Source: Streptomyces durocortorensis
GTDB lineage: Bacteria > Actinomycetota > Actinomycetes > Streptomycetales > Streptomycetaceae
Direction of reading: 5' to 3'
Assembly: GCF_031760065.1 (NCBI RefSeq)
Contig: NZ_CP134500.1
Span: forward strand, 310,001 to 374,000
DNA: 64,000 nt
Position numbers and translations under genes: made by a program. The notes beneath the pieces are model-generated. The model made no database searches. It worked only from the letters and a program-made list of their open reading frames with translations, and had not been told where the DNA came from. Shown one piece after another: positions 62,995-64,000 of this stretch (positions within the stretch are counted from its first letter, which is position 1; every line of letters starts with the position of its first letter).

Positions 62995-63564
62995 TCAGGA
63001 CCCCGGCCCGGCCCCCCGCCTCGCCCGGAGCACCGCCACCACCTCACGGCACCAGTCGCGGTTGGCGCGCTCGAAGTCCAGCCCCCGGCGGCAGGTGAGG
63101 TAAGGGCCGACCCGCGCCCCGCGCAGCAGGAACTCCGCCTCGTCGCGGTCGCCGCGCATGACGCGCAGTAGCTGTTCGAACGACGCGGCCTTGGCATCGG
63201 CGAAGGCGGCCCGCTCCAGGAGCCGTCCGATCAGCACCTCGGAGTCGAGGTGATCGGCCGCCTGCACCTTGACCAGCAGGTCGTCACGGAGGAACGAGGG
63301 CTTGGCGACGGCCGCCGCGAACCGCTCCAGCTCGGCCAGCCCCCCGCCGGTGACGCGGAACAGCCGCTTGTTGGGACGCGTTTCCTGGACGACCTCCCGC
63401 CCGGCGACCAGGCCCTCCTTCTCCAGCTTGGCCAGCTCCGCGTACACCTGCTGCGGCAGCGCGTGCCAGAAGTTCGCGACGCCCACCGCGAACGCCTTGG
63501 TCACCTGGTAGCCGCTCAACTCCTCGTCGAGCAGCGCCGCCAGCACGGCATGACGCAACGCCAT
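62995..63564 (-). CDS. PadR family transcriptional regulator
   Basis: 189 residues: N-terminal winged helix (VLAALLDEELSGYQVTKAF, then QQVYAELAKLEKEGLVAGREVVQETRPNKRLFRVT, a PadR hallmark) and a C-terminal helical Vir-like domain. These proteins repress neighbouring detoxification or secondary-metabolism genes and release DNA upon ligand binding. It is divergent from the SnoaL-like gene, with a concentric 36-bp dyad between them. ATG 63564. Confidence 0.92.
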   Translation of the reverse strand: MALRHAVLAALLDEELSGYQVTKAFAVGVANFWHALPQQVYAELAKLEKEGLVAGREVVQETRPNKRLFRVTGGGLAELERFAAAVAKPSFLRDDLLVKVQAADHLDSEVLIGRLLERAAFADAKAASFEQLLRVMRGDRDEAEFLLRGARVGPYLTCRRGLDFERANRDWCREVVAVLRARRGAGPGS

Positions 63565-63623
63565 CGGACCGCCTCACTCTCCCGCGCCCCGGCGCACCCC
63601 TGTCCGGAACACCGGGCCTCATG

Positions 63624-63659
63624 ATAGTCATGAAACTGACTAGTCACTTTTATGACTAT
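63624..63659. promoter_or_regulatory. Concentric 36-bp PadR operator candidate
   Basis: ATAGTCAT (63624-63631) and ATGACTAT (63652-63659) enclose the 10-bp palindrome TGACTAGTCA (63637-63646), all centred on 63641.5. The site lies between the PadR and SnoaL-like promoters, so a PadR dimer could control both. Confidence 0.8.
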
Positions 63660-63701
63660 GCAGAGCGCCCCAACGAGGACGCGCCTCATCGAGGAGGACA
63701 C

Positions 63702-64000
63702 ATGACCACCGCAGTGGACCGCTTCCGCGCCGCCGTCGACAGCCGCGACCTCAGCGCCCTGGACGATCTGTTCACCCAGGACGTCCGGCTCTACAGCCCG
63801 GTGAAATTCGGCCCGTTCGAAGGCAGGCCGATGGTGCTCGGCCTTTTCGGGGTCCTGCTGCGCACCTTCGAGGACTTCCGTTACGTCGGCGAGTTCGCGG
63901 GCGCCTCGCAGACGAGCGCCGACGGGACCGAGGCCCCGTCGGCGGTCCTGCTCTTCCGGGCGACCGTCGGCGGCCGGGAGATCCATGGCATCGACCTGCT
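63702..64000 (+). CDS. SnoaL-like/NTF2-fold protein, N-terminal part
   Basis: The first 99 residues (from ATG 63702, GAGGAGG upstream by about six bases) are present; the gene runs off the window. The sequence (VDRFRAAVDSRDLSALDDLFTQDVRLYSPV, then GPFEGRPMVLGLFGVLLRTFEDFRYVGEF) matches the SnoaL-like polyketide-cyclase/NTF2 superfamily, whose members bind small hydrophobic compounds or are enzymes. It is probably repressed by the divergent PadR protein. Confidence 0.85.
   Translation, partial: MTTAVDRFRAAVDSRDLSALDDLFTQDVRLYSPVKFGPFEGRPMVLGLFGVLLRTFEDFRYVGEFAGASQTSADGTEAPSAVLLFRATVGGREIHGIDL

Overview
The window is high-GC actinobacterial DNA and almost certainly comes from a Streptomyces chromosome. 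The evidence is dense overlapping high-GC ORFs, frequent GTG/TTG starts, DmdR-type iron boxes, a DasR-like dre element, and a complete gene set for the siderophore coelichelin. I saw no rRNA, tRNA, insertion sequence, integrase or CRISPR array.

Layout. 1-1.8 kb: end of a DUF3048 protein and an Acr3/SBF-type transporter. 1.9-24.6 kb: coelichelin locus: esterase cchJ, ABC exporter cchI, trimodular NRPS cchH, ABC exporter cchG, binding protein cchF, ATPase cchE, permeases cchD and cchC, ornithine hydroxylase cchB and divergent formyltransferase cchA. Iron boxes precede the transcription units. The three NRPS specificity codes read as hydroxyformyl-ornithine, threonine and hydroxy-ornithine. No MbtH gene is present. 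25-28.7 kb: a chitin/cellulose-active LPMO with an upstream dre-like site, then a TroA/ZnuA-type metal ABC operon. 28.8-36 kb: an acyl-CoA cassette (AMP-ligase, CoA-transferase, acyl-CoA dehydrogenase), a GH88-like hydrolase and an MFS transporter. 36.2-38.3 kb: dhaKLM. 38.3-44.4 kb: NUDIX hydrolase, an ABC-F ATPase with a previously hidden upstream leader peptide (MGSYYYFR), a PP2C phosphatase, a GNAT and a SigB-family sigma factor. 44.4-48 kb: carnitine-to-betaine catabolic operon under an XRE-TetR fusion regulator, with a perfect 42-bp palindrome between the sigma and regulator genes. 48.2-53.6 kb: CbiZ, a PRC-barrel/DUF2382 stress protein and a B12-type uptake operon behind a cobalamin riboswitch. 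53.7-59.8 kb: an unassigned small type II fatty acid/polyketide cluster (two ketosynthases, ACP, acyl-CoA oxidase, KASIII). 59.9-64 kb: PfkB kinase, MFS exporter, ArsR-type and PadR regulators and the start of a SnoaL-like gene.

How the genes work together. CchB and CchA make the modified ornithines, CchH assembles the tripeptide, and CchG/CchI are proposed to export it. CchFEDC bring the ferric complex back and CchJ hydrolyses it. The nucleotide-binding motifs of CchG and CchI are degenerate in exactly complementary positions, which argues for one obligate heterodimer. The corrinoid genes (riboswitch, BtuFCD-like transporter, CbiZ) form a second uptake/salvage theme, and the carnitine operon a third catabolic theme. 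The 53.7-59.8 kb cluster and the ABC-F leader are the best candidates for undescribed biology.
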